From assembly GCF_015477355.1 (NCBI RefSeq), contig NZ_JADLRJ010000001.1, positions 124,001 to 188,000 of the forward strand: a stretch of 64,000 bases of DNA. Reading direction: 5' to 3'. The stretch comes from Nocardia blacklockiae. Its GTDB lineage: Bacteria; Actinomycetota; Actinomycetes; Mycobacteriales; Mycobacteriaceae. Positions within the stretch are counted from its first letter, which is position 1. Every line of letters begins with the position of its first letter. This document shows, piece by piece, positions 19,042 through 27,096 of this stretch. The notes under the pieces are model-generated. The model saw nothing but the letters and a program-made list of their open reading frames with translations, was not told the DNA's origin and did not search any database. The position numbers were made by a program, and so were the translations under genes.

Positions 19042-19074
19042 GGCCGGGATCCACCGCACGGGTGGATCCCGGCC
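19042..19074. terminator. Perfect 14-bp hairpin after the GT39 gene
   Basis: GGCCGGGATCCACC and its exact complement are separated by a 5-nt loop, 65 bp after the stop codon. There is no T-tract, which is normal for strong hairpin terminators in high-GC actinobacteria. Confidence 0.65.
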
Positions 19075-19111
19075 GAATGCGTTCTCGATCCTGAATCCGC
19101 GCCATCATGCC

Positions 19112-19158
19112 GTCAATCAATGGTTGACGATACATGGTCGAGTCAACTATTAGTTGAC
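19112..19158 (+). promoter_or_regulatory. Two palindromic operators over the promoter of the FAD monooxygenase
   Basis: Site 1 (19112-19128, GTCAATCAATGGTTGAC) is a one-mismatch palindrome. Site 2 (19142-19158, GTCAACTATTAGTTGAC) is a perfect palindrome around one central base. Centres are 30 bp apart, about three helical turns. A possible promoter is TTGACG (19124-19129), 18-bp spacer, TATTAG (19148-19153), which puts site 2 over the -10. The layout suits a TetR- or MarR-type repressor, whose gene is not adjacent. Confidence 0.65.
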
Positions 19159-19187
19159 GCAAGCGATCGGCAGACCTAGGAGCGGCA

Positions 19188-20375
19188 GTGGCGGTAATCG
19201 AAAACTCGGCGCGACGTCCGGCGGCAAACAGGCGGGCGGTGATCGTGGGCGCGGGGATCGCCGGACTCGCCGCGGCGCTGCGCATGCACCAGGCGGGCTG
19301 GGAGGTCATCGTGCTCGAGCGCGCACCGGCCCGGCGCAGCGGTGGTTACCTGGTGAACCTGCACGGCCCCGGCTACGACGCGGCCGAACGTCTCGGCCTG
19401 TTGCCCGCCCTCACGCCGCGGGACATCGGATTCTTCACCTCGGTACTGGTGCATGCGGACGGCCGGGAGAAATTCACCGTTCCCGCTGCCGTCGCGCAGG
19501 CCGCGGTGGGGGAGCGGGCGCTGAGCCTGTTTCGCGGCGACCTGGAATCGGCGCTGTATCACGCGGTGGCCGAGCACGCCGACATCCGCTTCGGCACCAC
19601 CGTGCATGCGGTGGATCAGGACGACGACGCGGTCGACCTCACCCTCACCGACGGCACCCGGCTCTCGGCCGACCTGCTCATCGGCGCTGACGGCGTGCAC
19701 TCCCGAATCCGGGAACTGCTCTTCGGCCCGGAAGCCGACTGCGTGGTGGACCTCGGCCACATGGTGGGAGCGTTCCCGCTCGACCTGCCACCCGACCACG
19801 TGCCCGAAGGCGCGGGCACGACGTTCCTCGGCCCGCGCCGCACCGCGGCGGTGATGAACCTGGGACCGGGCCGTTCCTCCGCATTCTTCGCCTACCACTG
19901 CCCCGACCCCGGTGCCGACCGGGCGCTCGGCCCGGCCGCCGCGCTGTCCGACGCGTTCGGTGACCTCGGCGGAGGCGTCGCCGCGGCCCTGCGCCGGATC
20001 CCGGCCGACGCCTACTTCGACTCGGTCGGCCAGGTCGTCCTCGATCGCTGGAGCCGCGGCCGAGTCGTGCTGCTCGGTGACGCCGCCTGGTGCGTCACCG
20101 TCTTCGCCGGCTACGGCGCGGCCCTCGCCCTGGACGGCGCGGACCGCCTCGGCGCGGCCTTGGCCGCCCATGACCTTCCCGCCGCGCTGGAGTCGTGGGA
20201 AACCTCGCTGCGTCCCGAGGTCGCCAAGCGACAGGCCTTGGCCCGCAAGGGCATCGGGCGCTTCGCCCCACCGACCCGCGCGCACGTGTGGGCGGGCGAA
20301 CTCGCGCTCCGCGCCATCCAACTCCCCGGCATCCGCGGCCTCGTCCGACGCGCGATCCAGCGCGCCAACAACTAG
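19188..20375 (+). CDS. FAD-dependent monooxygenase (PHBH/TetX-like)
   Basis: A 395-residue group-A flavoprotein hydroxylase. The N-terminal Rossmann motif is VIVGAGIAGLAAALRMHQAG, LIGADGVHSRIRE is the DG motif, and VVLLGDAAWCVTVFAGYGAALAL is the second FAD-binding (GD) motif. It should hydroxylate an aromatic or polyketide-like substrate using NAD(P)H and O2; drug inactivation as in TetX/Rox is also possible. The GTG start has AGGAG 6 nt upstream. It sits between two GT39 genes and has paired palindromic operators upstream. Confidence 0.85.
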   Translation: MAVIENSARRPAANRRAVIVGAGIAGLAAALRMHQAGWEVIVLERAPARRSGGYLVNLHGPGYDAAERLGLLPALTPRDIGFFTSVLVHADGREKFTVPAAVAQAAVGERALSLFRGDLESALYHAVAEHADIRFGTTVHAVDQDDDAVDLTLTDGTRLSADLLIGADGVHSRIRELLFGPEADCVVDLGHMVGAFPLDLPPDHVPEGAGTTFLGPRRTAAVMNLGPGRSSAFFAYHCPDPGADRALGPAAALSDAFGDLGGGVAAALRRIPADAYFDSVGQVVLDRWSRGRVVLLGDAAWCVTVFAGYGAALALDGADRLGAALAAHDLPAALESWETSLRPEVAKRQALARKGIGRFAPPTRAHVWAGELALRAIQLPGIRGLVRRAIQRANN

Positions 20376-20426
20376 CGTCGGCTCCCAGGAAACACACAGC
20401 TGTGACCCAGGCGGTCTCCACGAAGG

Positions 20427-22637
20427 GTGAGCAAGATCGGAACGGTGACTTCGACCGTGCTGGAACCTGTGGAAGTGCCCGCCGAGCGACCGCGGCCTGC
20501 GGGCGCGCGCGCCCGGATGTGGCGGCGGATGTCGCTGTCGGGACTGCTGGTGGCGACCGCGGTGCTGTACCTGTGGGATCTCGGGTCCAGCGGCTGGGCC
20601 AACCAGTTCTACGCCGCCGCGGTGCAGGCGGGATCGACCAGCTGGAAGGCGATGCTGTTCGGATCCAGCGACGCCGCCAACGCGATCACGGTCGACAAGA
20701 CGCCCGGCGCGCTGTGGGTGATGGACCTGTCGGCGCGATTGTTCGGGTTCAACTCGTGGAGCCTGCTGGTGCCGCAGGCGCTGGAGGGCGTCGCCGCGGT
20801 GGCGGTGCTGTACGCGACCGTGCGACGCGTCAGCGGGCACTGGCCCGCGATCCTGGCCGGCGCCGCGCTGGCGCTGACTCCGGTGGCGGCGTTGATGTTT
20901 CGCTACAACAACCCGGACGCGCTGCTGGTCCTGCTGCTGACCGTCGCGGCCTACTGCGTGCTGCGCGCGGTCGAGAAGGACGCTGCCGCATGGTGGTTGC
21001 CGCTGGCGGGCGTGGCCGTCGGATTCGGGTTCCTGGCCAAGATGATGCAGGCCTTCCTGGTGCTCCCGGCCTTCGCGGTCGTGTATCTGCTTGCGGCACA
21101 GGTGCCGTGGCGCACCCGCATCGTCCGGTCGGTGCTGGCGGTGCTCGCCGTCGTCGTGTCGGCGGGCTGGTACCTGCTGCTGGCCGAGCTGTGGCCGGCC
21201 GACTCCCGGCCCTACATCGGCGGTTCGCAGGACAACAGCATTCTCGAATTGACCTTGGGCTACAACGGTTTCGGTCGCCTCACCGGGAATGAGACAGGCG
21301 GACTGGGCAATACGAACTTCGACGCCGGCTGGGACAGGCTGTTCGCCGATCAGATGGGCGGGCAGATCGCGTGGCTGCTCCCCGCGGCGCTCATCCTCGG
21401 TGTCGCCGGAGTCTGGGCGCGCCGCCGGGCGCCGCGCACCGACCCGGCGCGAGCGGCCCTGCTGCTGTGGTTGGGGTGGCTGATCGTGACCGGCGTGGTG
21501 TTCAGTTTCTCCAGCGGCATCCTGCACCCCTACTACACCGTGGCGCTCGCCCCGGCCATCGGCGGTGCGATCGGTGTCGGCGCCGCGTCGATCTGGCAGC
21601 GCCGCAACGACTTCCGGGCCGCGCTGGTGCTGGTGGCCGCGCTGGCCGCGACCGTCGCCCTGGCCTACGTGCTGCTGCATCGCACGCCGGACTGGCTGCC
21701 GTGGCTGGCCCCGGCCATCGTGGTGACGGGGGTGCTCGCGGCGGTCCTGCTGCTGGTGCGGACCCGCCTGCCCAAGGCGGTCGCCGCCGGTTCGGTGGCC
21801 TTGGCCCTGATCGCCGCCGGTGCGGGCCCCGCGGCCTATTCGCTCGCGACGGTGACGAGCGCCCACTCCGGCGCGATGCCGTCCGCGGGCCCGCCCGGAG
21901 CCGGTCGCTTCGGCCCGGGCGGCCCACGTCCCGGCGGTGACGGCCAAGGTCGCGACGGCCGCACCGGTGCTGTCACCCCGGGCACCGGCGTGTTCCCCGG
22001 CACCCAACCTGGCACGAACGGCCAGCCCGGTGCTGGTAGCCAGTCTGGTGCTGGTAGCCAGTCCGGTGCTGGTAGCCAGTCTGGTGCTGGTAGCCAGTCT
22101 GGTGCCGGTAGCCAGCCCGGTGCCGGTAGCCAGCCCGGCGCGGGTGTTCCTTCCGGACCCGGAGGACAGGGCAATGCGGCAGTGCCGGGCAGCGGAGCGC
22201 AGAGTGGCACCGGCGCGCAGCCCGGCACCGGGACCACCGGAGGTCGTACCGGCGGCATGATGGGCGGGCCGTTCGGCTCGGTGCGGCCCGGGGCGAACGT
22301 CGTCGCCGCGTTGAAGACCGACGCGAGTGAATACACTTGGGCCGCAGCGATAATCGGCTCCGACAACGCTGCCGGGTACCAGCTCGCGACCGATGCCCCG
22401 GTGATGGCGATCGGCGGCTACAACGGCACCGACCCCGCCCCCACACTGGAGCAGTTCCAGCAGTACGTGGCAGAGCACAAGATCCACTACTTCATCGACG
22501 GCTCGGTGATGTTCGGGCTGCGCGGCCCCACCACCGGCAGCCGGATCTCCGCCGAGATCGCCGCCTGGGTGAAAGAGCACTTCACCGCCGAAACCCTCGA
22601 CGGCGTGACCCTCTACGACCTGACCACCGCGAGCTGA
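20427..22637 (+). CDS. GT39-family membrane glycosyltransferase with repeat-rich tail
   Basis: A 736-residue paralogue of the protein at 16679-18976. Shared segments are NQFYAAAVQAGSTSWKAMLFG, ITVDKTPGALW and YNNPDALLVLL. About 12 membrane segments are followed by a low-complexity region (residues about 485-610) with six GAGSQS/P repeats, then the same C-terminal domain (WAAAIIGSDNAAGYQLAT onward). The role is presumably transfer of a lipid-linked sugar outside the membrane. Two GTG codons, 20427 and 20445, are possible starts; neither has a well-spaced ribosome site. Confidence 0.83.
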   Translation: MSKIGTVTSTVLEPVEVPAERPRPAGARARMWRRMSLSGLLVATAVLYLWDLGSSGWANQFYAAAVQAGSTSWKAMLFGSSDAANAITVDKTPGALWVMDLSARLFGFNSWSLLVPQALEGVAAVAVLYATVRRVSGHWPAILAGAALALTPVAALMFRYNNPDALLVLLLTVAAYCVLRAVEKDAAAWWLPLAGVAVGFGFLAKMMQAFLVLPAFAVVYLLAAQVPWRTRIVRSVLAVLAVVVSAGWYLLLAELWPADSRPYIGGSQDNSILELTLGYNGFGRLTGNETGGLGNTNFDAGWDRLFADQMGGQIAWLLPAALILGVAGVWARRRAPRTDPARAALLLWLGWLIVTGVVFSFSSGILHPYYTVALAPAIGGAIGVGAASIWQRRNDFRAALVLVAALAATVALAYVLLHRTPDWLPWLAPAIVVTGVLAAVLLLVRTRLPKAVAAGSVALALIAAGAGPAAYSLATVTSAHSGAMPSAGPPGAGRFGPGGPRPGGDGQGRDGRTGAVTPGTGVFPGTQPGTNGQPGAGSQSGAGSQSGAGSQSGAGSQSGAGSQPGAGSQPGAGVPSGPGGQGNAAVPGSGAQSGTGAQPGTGTTGGRTGGMMGGPFGSVRPGANVVAALKTDASEYTWAAAIIGSDNAAGYQLATDAPVMAIGGYNGTDPAPTLEQFQQYVAEHKIHYFIDGSVMFGLRGPTTGSRISAEIAAWVKEHFTAETLDGVTLYDLTTAS
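22029..22136 (+). repeat. Six tandem 18-bp repeats inside the second GT39 gene
   Basis: Six uninterrupted copies of GGTGCTGGTAGCCAGTCT encode GAGSQS or GAGSQP. Copies 1, 3 and 4 are identical at the DNA level, and the last two share T-to-C changes. Such identity at third positions suggests recent slippage, so copy number may vary between strains without breaking the frame. Confidence 0.9.
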
Positions 22638-22646
22638 CCCCGCGCG

Positions 22647-22665
22647 GTGGTGGCTCGACCACCAC
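22647..22665. terminator. Hairpin after the second GT39 gene
   Basis: GTGGTGG and CCACCAC pair around a 5-nt loop, 10 bp after the stop codon. No T-run follows. It is a plausible intrinsic terminator of moderate stability. Confidence 0.45.
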
Positions 22666-22820
22666 ACCGGGTCCGCCCGAGCCTGCCGGGCGCCACCGAG
22701 AACCCCGTTGACGAATTTCCGGAAACCGATTACGCGGTCCGGCGCGGTGGGTAACCATCAACGGTGATCGGTATCGGTCGGCGGCCACCACGGCGCCGGC
22801 TCCCGGACAGGAGGCTCTCG

Positions 22821-23033
22821 ATGTGGCGGGACATCACCAGGTCAGTGGTGTGGCAACACCTCGTGCGCGGGATCGTGCTGCTCGGCTCGGCATCCTGCGG
22901 TGCGGCCGGGATCTACGCGGAGTACCACCGCGCGCAGCAGGAGTCCGGCGTCGAGCCGGAGCCCGACTGGTCGATCCCGCACCTCTGGTACGACGAGGCA
23001 CACCGCTCCGGCCGCCCGGACCTGTCCTGGTGA
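22821..23033 (+). CDS. Small single-pass membrane protein
   Basis: A 70-residue protein starting at ATG 22821, chosen because a strong AGGAGG lies 7 nt upstream; an earlier in-frame start would add an Arg-rich stretch. One hydrophobic segment (residues about 15-33, HLVRGIVLLGSASCGAAGIY) is followed by an acidic tail with PDWSIPHLWYDEAH. No family was recognised. It converges on the epimerase gene 18 bp away. Confidence 0.6.
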   Translation: MWRDITRSVVWQHLVRGIVLLGSASCGAAGIYAEYHRAQQESGVEPEPDWSIPHLWYDEAHRSGRPDLSW

Positions 23034-23051
23034 GAATCGGCACCACGTCCT

Positions 23052-24101
23052 TCACCGACCCGAATGCTGTTCCGCCGCGGCCAGATAGGCGTCCTCGGCG
23101 GGATAGTCGAACGAGCCGGTAGGCAGCGCCTGGTAGCCGCTCGGCAGCTCCCAGCCGTCCGCACCGGCGACCGCGGCCGAGGCGAGCCGGTCGACCGTCT
23201 CCGCGACAGTGGCGGCGTGGTCGCCGACCGGACGATAACCGAGGTCGGTGGCCGCCGTGGTGTCCAGGACGATCGGCGGTCGGGAGTCCCACGGATGTCT
23301 CCCGAGGGCCGGGTCGGCGGACTCGTCGAGCAGAATCTCCTCCCAGCGGTGCCCGAGCCGTTCGGCGACGCCGGCGGCGATCTCCCGGCCCGTCGGCACA
23401 TCGGGGTCCGCGCTGTTGAGCACCCGACGGCCCGGCCGCCCCGCGACGGTCTCCACGAGCGCGGCGAGATTCACTGCGGCACTGGGGTGATCGGCTCCGA
23501 GACCACGTCCGGCCAGCAGCACCACCGGCCGCCGATCCAGCACCCGCTTGACGAAATACCATTCGCGCGGCCGCCGCGCATCCACGCCGTGGACCTTCGA
23601 CGCGCGCAACACGGTCACCGGGGCCCCGCTGTCGAGCAGAACCTGTTCGGCCGCAACCTTGTTCGGCCCGTAGCCCGCTCGGGTACGGAATTCGCCGTCG
23701 CCGGGAGCCACCGTCGCATCGGTCTCCCGGATCGGCCGTGAAAACCGCGGCGCGACATCCGAATTGACGTGCCTCCCGTCCTCGTCGACATACACCGCCT
23801 TACTCGAGATCATCACCGTCGAGGTCGACTCCCGCGCGAACGGCACCAGTTGCCGCGCGTGCTCGGCGGTAAAACACAAACAGTCCACGAGCAGATCCAC
23901 CCCACCCCCGCACACCCCCGCCAACTGAACCGGATCATGCCGATCCGCCCCCATGAACCGCCCACCCAACGCGGCAACATCACCGGCCAACCGCCCCGAA
24001 TCCCGCCCCACCACTCCCACTTCCCACCCACCCCGCAAAAGCCGTCGAACCACAGCGGCCCCGACCACCCCCGTCCCACCAAGCACCACCGCACGCCCCA
24101 T
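23052..24101 (-). CDS. NAD-dependent epimerase/dehydratase-like protein
   Basis: A 349-residue extended-SDR (NAD-dependent epimerase) protein. The nucleotide-binding motif is VVLGGTGVVGAAVVRRLL at residues 5-22. The expected Y-x-x-x-K is represented by the GYGPNKVAAEQVLL segment, where Tyr and Lys keep a 4-residue spacing. It probably binds NAD(P) and a nucleotide-sugar or similar substrate. TTAGGGTGGGGGC before the ATG serves as ribosome site. No sugar-pathway gene is adjacent. Confidence 0.75.
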   Translation of the reverse strand: MGRAVVLGGTGVVGAAVVRRLLRGGWEVGVVGRDSGRLAGDVAALGGRFMGADRHDPVQLAGVCGGGVDLLVDCLCFTAEHARQLVPFARESTSTVMISSKAVYVDEDGRHVNSDVAPRFSRPIRETDATVAPGDGEFRTRAGYGPNKVAAEQVLLDSGAPVTVLRASKVHGVDARRPREWYFVKRVLDRRPVVLLAGRGLGADHPSAAVNLAALVETVAGRPGRRVLNSADPDVPTGREIAAGVAERLGHRWEEILLDESADPALGRHPWDSRPPIVLDTTAATDLGYRPVGDHAATVAETVDRLASAAVAGADGWELPSGYQALPTGSFDYPAEDAYLAAAEQHSGR

Positions 24102-24251
24102 GCCCCCACCCTAACGACTCCCCGGACCGTCCACAGGCACCGCAGGAATACATCGAACGAACCCCGCCCCTAACGTCAGTCGGGGGTTAGGGTGCGCAAC
24201 CTTCGACGGCGCGGCGGGGACTTCCGGGACGAACTTCGGGGACTTTCGTCT

Positions 24252-24267
24252 TCTACCGGCCGGTAGA
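24252..24267. promoter_or_regulatory. Perfect 16-bp palindrome upstream of the zinc-ribbon operon
   Basis: TCTACCGGCCGGTAGA is a perfect palindrome 102 bp before the operon's first ATG. It resembles TetR-family operators of the TACCG-N-CGGTA type. The 24102-24369 gap also has CCCTAAC...GTTAGGG inverted sequence at 24169-24192. No regulator gene is adjacent, so the binding protein is unknown. Confidence 0.5.
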
Positions 24268-24369
24268 CGGATTCGGTGGGATTCGATGATCGCTAGTCTG
24301 AGGAAATTGTCGAGTTGCCGGGGAACTCGCAGCAATTGATGATCTTCCGATTCTCGAGGGGGTGCGCTG

Positions 24370-25944
24370 ATGCGCTGTCCGGGATGTCATTTCGAAAATC
24401 CCGACGGGTACACCTATTGCGGCGGCTGCGGCCGCAAACCCGATGACGCCGGTAGCGCCCAAGCGCGGCTGGAGGAATCCGGAAGTAATGACGAGGCGAC
24501 CCGCTATCTCTGTGCCGCAGTGCATTTCGACAGCACCCTCGCGCGGATCGTGGTCGAGAACGTGCTGGAGGAGCCGCGTCGCGCGGTCGCGCATTCACCG
24601 GCGGTCAATCTGGATGCGGTGTGCCGTCACGCCGTGGCGGCGCGGCGCCACCACATCGTCCGCGATCTCGCCCTCTCGACATTGCTCCTCGGGTTCGTGC
24701 TGTACACGCTCTTCGGGCCGAGCGAGCTGTCGCTGGGTTTTTTCGTCGTGTTCGATCTCTTCAACGCGGCCTTGGGCGGCGCGCTGTACCTGGCGGTGCT
24801 CGGCTGGTGCATAGTCTTCGCCGAGGGATATCTGGCGCGGTGGGGCCCGACGGCACGCGGTCTGCGGCAGAACGCATTTCGGCCCGCCGACGCCCCGGCC
24901 GTGCGCGCCGAGCCGGCCCGCGGCCAGCTGCCGCACGTCGCGCGCAGCGCGAGCGGCAATGTCACCGTCTATCAGGGCTACAACCCGTTCATGGGACACG
25001 GGTGGAGCGTGCGCGGCTGGTCGTTCGCCCTCGATGTCACCAAGCCCGACCGCGACGGCGAACCGGTGGAACCGTTCACCGTCACCGACCTGTACCAGCG
25101 CCTGACCAAGGGCATCACCGACTTGGATATTCCGGCGGTCAAGGTCTACGACCGCTTGTTCGTCAACGGCGCCGACGCCCACCACGACGGCCGATTCGTC
25201 CCCGACCCCGAAGGCTGCCCGGTGGATTCGGTCGACGACGCCACCATGTCGGCGCTGATGGCGCATCCCGAAGACCACGCCCGCCCCTATCTGACGACCG
25301 AGATCGTCGGCTGGCAGGGCGAATTCGTGTGGTCCGCGTTCGTGCGCCTGGTGATCTCCGATACGTCGCTGTTCGTCGAGGCCAACTATTGTGTGCTGCC
25401 GCCGTTGCGTGAGATCTACCACGAGATCGACGACCTGCTGCTGCGCCCGTCGCCGAAACCGGTGCTGCGACTGATGTGGCGCAGTCTGCGCGCGCTGCCC
25501 CGGCTGGCGGTGCGGTGTGTGCCCAGTTCGCTGCATCATGTCTTGGCGCCGTGGCGTTTTCGCCGCAAGATGCGCCGCCAGCAGGACCGTATCGAGCAGT
25601 CCTTCACCTTCGATCACGGCGCGGTCCTCAGTGTCCGGGAAGCCGCCAGCGACCTGCGCCGCCACAAAGGCGAGCTTTCCCTCGGCTACCAGCGGCACTT
25701 CCAGTTTCTCGACGAGCAGATGTACACCAAGACGGTCGAAAAGCGGGTTATCGACACCCTCTCCGGCTATTTGGCCGAACACAACATCGCCACCGCGGAG
25801 CTGCGCCGCCGGGCAGAGCAGATCGTCAATTCGAACGTCACCATCGGCGGGGATGTGCACCTGGTGAACTCGGCGATCGGCGGCATGTCGGCGGTCGTGA
25901 GCATGGCGGCCACCCAAGTCGGACGGAAAAGCCAGGAATCGTAG
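24370..25944 (+). CDS. Zinc-ribbon membrane protein of unknown function
   Basis: A 524-residue protein. A zinc ribbon (CPGC...CGGC, Cys3, 6, 17, 20) forms the N-terminus. Two membrane segments lie at about 100-116 and 119-151. A large cytoplasmic part follows, with YQGYNPFMGHGWSVRGWSF at 201-219, a basic stretch at 418-432 and an acidic/aromatic region. The C-terminus (residues 485-515) has VTIGGDVHLVNSAIGG, similar to the start of the next protein. GAGGGGG precedes the ATG. It is first of three same-direction genes spaced 9 and 20 bp apart. Confidence 0.65.
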   Translation: MRCPGCHFENPDGYTYCGGCGRKPDDAGSAQARLEESGSNDEATRYLCAAVHFDSTLARIVVENVLEEPRRAVAHSPAVNLDAVCRHAVAARRHHIVRDLALSTLLLGFVLYTLFGPSELSLGFFVVFDLFNAALGGALYLAVLGWCIVFAEGYLARWGPTARGLRQNAFRPADAPAVRAEPARGQLPHVARSASGNVTVYQGYNPFMGHGWSVRGWSFALDVTKPDRDGEPVEPFTVTDLYQRLTKGITDLDIPAVKVYDRLFVNGADAHHDGRFVPDPEGCPVDSVDDATMSALMAHPEDHARPYLTTEIVGWQGEFVWSAFVRLVISDTSLFVEANYCVLPPLREIYHEIDDLLLRPSPKPVLRLMWRSLRALPRLAVRCVPSSLHHVLAPWRFRRKMRRQQDRIEQSFTFDHGAVLSVREAASDLRRHKGELSLGYQRHFQFLDEQMYTKTVEKRVIDTLSGYLAEHNIATAELRRRAEQIVNSNVTIGGDVHLVNSAIGGMSAVVSMAATQVGRKSQES

Positions 25945-25953
25945 GAGAATTCG

Positions 25954-26322
25954 ATGAGCGACGACGGAGTACACATCGCCGGCGATGTGACCGCAACGGG
26001 TTCGGTGATCGCCGGCCGCGACGGGTCGGTGGTCACGCACAACACGATCGCCCAGACCGCCGCACCGGCCACACTCGACGACCTGCGCGCCGGGCTGGCG
26101 GAACTGCTCACCCGGGTCCGCGCGGCGGACGACCTCGAGGACCGGGACGAGGTCGTGGCCACCGTGGAACACGCGCTCGACGAGGCCGGAAAACCCCGCC
26201 CCCGACGGCGTCTGCTGACCGCCTTTCTCGACGTGGTCGGTGACGCGGTAGCGGGCCTCGGTGCCGTCTCGGAACTCGCCGTCACCCTGCGCACGGCGGT
26301 CGACACCGTGCTCGGCAGCTGA
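25954..26322 (+). CDS. Small GD-repeat protein
   Basis: A 122-residue protein. Residues 6-28 (HIAGDVTATGSVIAGRDGSVV) form a short beta-rich G-D/G-R-D module. It echoes VTIGGDVHLVNSAIGG at the C-terminus of the preceding gene product. The remainder is helical, with an acidic amphipathic region (residues 40-75). Similar G-D-V...G-x-V-x-x-G-R-D stretches occur at the N-termini of actinobacterial signalling and STAND-associated proteins, but no activity can be assigned. AGGAG precedes the ATG. Confidence 0.6.
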   Translation: MSDDGVHIAGDVTATGSVIAGRDGSVVTHNTIAQTAAPATLDDLRAGLAELLTRVRAADDLEDRDEVVATVEHALDEAGKPRPRRRLLTAFLDVVGDAVAGLGAVSELAVTLRTAVDTVLGS

Positions 26323-26342
26323 CACCGAACGGGGGAGCACCG

Positions 26343-27032
26343 ATGCCGACCTGCTGGCACTGCGGAGACGAACTGACCGGCGCGCGACAGCGTCACTGCA
26401 CGGCGTGCGGGGCGTCGCTGTGCTGGCAGTGCGGACACGCCGTCGACGATCCCGACCGCCGATACTGCACCGACTGCGGTGCCGCGCTTCCTCGCGGCGC
26501 ACCGGCGCCGGTCGGCCCGCGGCCGAGACGCACGGCACGGCTGTCGGCGGGATTTCTGATTCCGGTGATCCTGGTTCTCGCCGCTCTGGGCGCGGTGACA
26601 GCGGTGTTCCTGCTCCGCGACGACCCGCCCCCGAAACCCGCCGTGGTCGCCGAACTACCCGCGCGCACCACGGTCTGGAACCCACCGCCGTCCAGCACCC
26701 GGCCGTCGCTGACGACCGCCACTCCCACACCGACCCTCCCCGCCCTGACGGGACCGGCCGCGGTGGTGTGGAACTACTTCGACGCGGCGAACCGCCGCGA
26801 CTACCTCGCCGCCTGGAACCTCGGCGGCCACAACCTCGACACCAGTTTCGACCATTTCGCCGCCGGTTTCGCGACCACCGCCCGAGACCAGGTCACCATA
26901 GTCTCCGTCACCGGCAACCAGGTCGAGGTGACCTTGGACGCCACCCAATCCGACGGCGGCCACCGCTTGTACACCGGCTACTACATCGTCGACAACGGCG
27001 AGATAGTCCGCGCCCGCATGCGCGAGCAATAA
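26343..27032 (+). CDS. Double zinc-ribbon, single-TM protein with NTF2-like extracellular domain
   Basis: A 229-residue protein. The cytoplasmic N-terminus has four CxxC pairs (Cys4/7, 19/22, 27/30, 39/42) forming two zinc ribbons. One membrane segment follows (about 70-92), then a Pro/Thr-rich stalk, then a C-terminal NTF2-like domain (VVWNYFDAANRRDYLAAWNLGG onward). Topology places the zinc part inside and the NTF2 part outside. GGGGGAG precedes the ATG. It closes the three-gene operon, whose common feature is zinc ribbons joined to membrane segments. Function is unknown. Confidence 0.7.
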   Translation: MPTCWHCGDELTGARQRHCTACGASLCWQCGHAVDDPDRRYCTDCGAALPRGAPAPVGPRPRRTARLSAGFLIPVILVLAALGAVTAVFLLRDDPPPKPAVVAELPARTTVWNPPPSSTRPSLTTATPTPTLPALTGPAAVVWNYFDAANRRDYLAAWNLGGHNLDTSFDHFAAGFATTARDQVTIVSVTGNQVEVTLDATQSDGGHRLYTGYYIVDNGEIVRARMREQ

Positions 27033-27096
27033 CCGGTGCACCGGGCCCGACAACAATGGCACGGATGATGCCGCCCACGAACACGCGGCGTCGATA

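Noticed and set aside
22029-22136. CRISPR-like array
   Set aside because: The units are contiguous without spacers and stay in frame in a protein-coding gene.
19176-22667. A reverse-strand open frame of over 1,100 codons opposite the FAD monooxygenase and GT39 genes
   Set aside because: It is Arg/Gly/His-rich without domain or ribosome site and lies antisense to two well-recognised genes. Such long frames are a normal effect of very high GC.
27033-27044. CCGGTGCACCGG as a terminator
   Set aside because: It is a continuous palindrome with no loop, so a stable hairpin is unlikely.
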